The position numbers were made by a program, and so were the translations under genes. Shown one piece after another: positions 63,003 through 64,000 of a DNA stretch of 64,000 nt (position 1 is its first letter; every line of letters starts with the position of its first letter). This DNA comes from Avena insularis (taxonomy: Eukaryota; Streptophyta; Magnoliopsida; Poales; Poaceae). A model generated the notes under the pieces. It did no database searches. It was not told the DNA's origin and worked only from the letters and a program-made list of their open reading frames with translations. The stretch is taken from positions 444,840,028 through 444,904,027 of the forward strand of contig CM042688.1 in NCBI GenBank assembly GCA_023614405.1. The letters are read 5' to 3'.

Positions 63003-64000
63003 TTTCACAATCCACCCATGGATCCCACCAGTGTCATTTTGCAGGTGTGTTCTTTTTAGTAACAACAACCAGAGTCATTTTGCATGTGCGATCTCTTCAC
63101 ATACCACCTATGGATCCACCAGTGTCATTGCATGTGTGTTCTTTTTAGTTACAACAACTAGAGTCATTGAAATATGTGTTCTTCTCACATACCACCTATG
63201 GATCCACCAGTGTCATTGCATGTGTGTTCATTTTGTAATCCACCTATGGATCCACAAGTGTCATTGCATGTGTGTTCTTTTTAGTAACAACAACCAGAGT
63301 CATTTTTCATGTGTGTTCTTCTCACATACCACCTATGGATCCACCTGTGTCATTGCATGTGTGTTCTTTTTAGTAACAACCAGTGTCATTGTATGTGTGT
63401 TCTCTTCAGAGATCACACATGGATCCACCAGTGTCATTGCATGTGTGTTCTTTTAACTAACAACAACAAGAGTCATTCAAATGTGTGCTCTCTTCAGAGA
63501 CCACACATGGATCCACCAATGTCATTGCATGTGTGTTCTTTTCACTAACAACAACCAGAGTCATTGCATGTGTGTTCCTTTCACATACCACATATGGATC
63601 CACCAGTGTCATTGCATGTGTGCTCTTTTCACAATCCACCCATGGATCCACCAGTGTCATTGCATGTGTGTTCTTTTTAGTAACAACAACCAGAGTCATT
63701 TTGCATGTGTGTTCTTTTCACATACCACCTATGGATCCACCAGTGTCATTGAAATGTGTATTATTTTCAACTACCACCCATGGATCCACCAGTGTCATTG
63801 CATGTGTGTTCTTTTTAGTAACAACAACCAGAGTCATTTTGCATGTGTGTTCTTCTCACATACCACCTATGGATCCACCAGTGTCATTGCATGTGTGTTC
63901 ATTTCACTAACAACAACTAGAGTCATTGCATGTGTGTTCTTTTCACATTCCACCTATGGATGCACCAGTGTGATTGAAATGTGTGTTCTCTACAGAGACC
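63003..64000 (-). repeat. 2,153-bp higher-order repeat of subfamily C, partial copy 2
   Basis: Matches 60,850-61,690 closely. After about 63,850 it follows the order seen at 62,010-62,160 (TTCATTTCACTAAC and TTGAAATGTGTGTTC), so the second unit lacks about 320 bp relative to the first. The window ends inside it. Confidence 0.75.

Larger units (their letters stand above)
60729..64000 (-). repeat. Satellite array, subfamily C (alternating 48- and 43-bp modules), opposite orientation
   Basis: The plus strand carries the reverse complement of the core (GTCATTGCATGTGTG). On the minus strand one module is 48 bp (GGTGGATCCATAGGTGG, then TATGTGAAAAGAACACACATG). The other is 43 bp with no GGATCC and a new head, TTGTTGTTACTAAAAAG, followed by a CATGCAAAATGACTC core. 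Further heads include GGTCTCTGAAGAGAGCAC. It is closest to subfamily B by its GGATCCAT and GTGAAAAG segments. The array runs to the window end. No gene is seen. Confidence 0.93.

Noticed and set aside
1..64000. Centromeric satellite with a CENP-B-like box
   Set aside because: I saw no CENP-B-like motif, and the 39-49-bp modules are far from the usual 150-180-bp centromere unit. Location cannot be decided from the sequence.

Overview
The window is non-coding, repeat-dominated nuclear DNA from a plant, most likely a grass. The plant call rests on a Ty3/gypsy chromovirus-type retrotransposon with roughly 3-kb LTRs and an initiator-Met-tRNA primer-binding site. The grass call comes from remembered similarity of its Gag/Pol motifs to grass elements and is inference. 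I see no host protein-coding gene, tRNA, rRNA or CRISPR array.

Layout. (1) Positions 1-45,739 are one very large tandem array. Its 39-, 48- and 49-bp modules share the core ACATGCAATGAC, but the sequence before the core switches between a GGTTCATGAAAAGAA head and a GGTTTGTTTAGAAGAA head. Many modules carry a BamHI site (GGATCC). The array has several higher-order repeat (HOR) layers with periods of about 1.36, 1.72, 2.44, 3.33 and 5.3-5.45 kb. (2) Positions 45,740-57,955 are a complete-structure LTR retrotransposon on the minus strand. In transcription order it has a 5' LTR (54,979-57,955), PBS, two or three leader ORF remnants, gag, protease, reverse transcriptase, RNase H, integrase with a chromodomain-like tail, a polypurine tract and a 3' LTR (45,740-48,866). 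Catalytic motifs are recognisable in each domain, but the reading frame is broken many times. (3) Positions 57,956-60,628 are a related satellite subfamily (48-bp modules with a GGTTTGTGAAAAGAA head). The last module before the element already belongs to this subfamily, so the element inserted into a continuous array just inside a subfamily boundary. (4) Positions 60,629-60,728 are a 100-base run of N. (5) Positions 60,729-64,000 are a third subfamily (alternating 48- and 43-bp modules, 2,153-bp HOR) in the opposite orientation to everything before the gap.

The many apparent ORFs in the arrays are by-products of module lengths divisible by three. They give 13- and 16-residue peptide repeats on both strands and should not be read as genes. 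Several patches (about 30.4-31.4, 33.0-33.85 and 43.95-45.74 kb, and parts of the retroelement) carry dense small indels and recurrent motif swaps compared with nearby cleaner copies. Some of the frameshifts in gag-pol may therefore be consensus errors and not true mutations.
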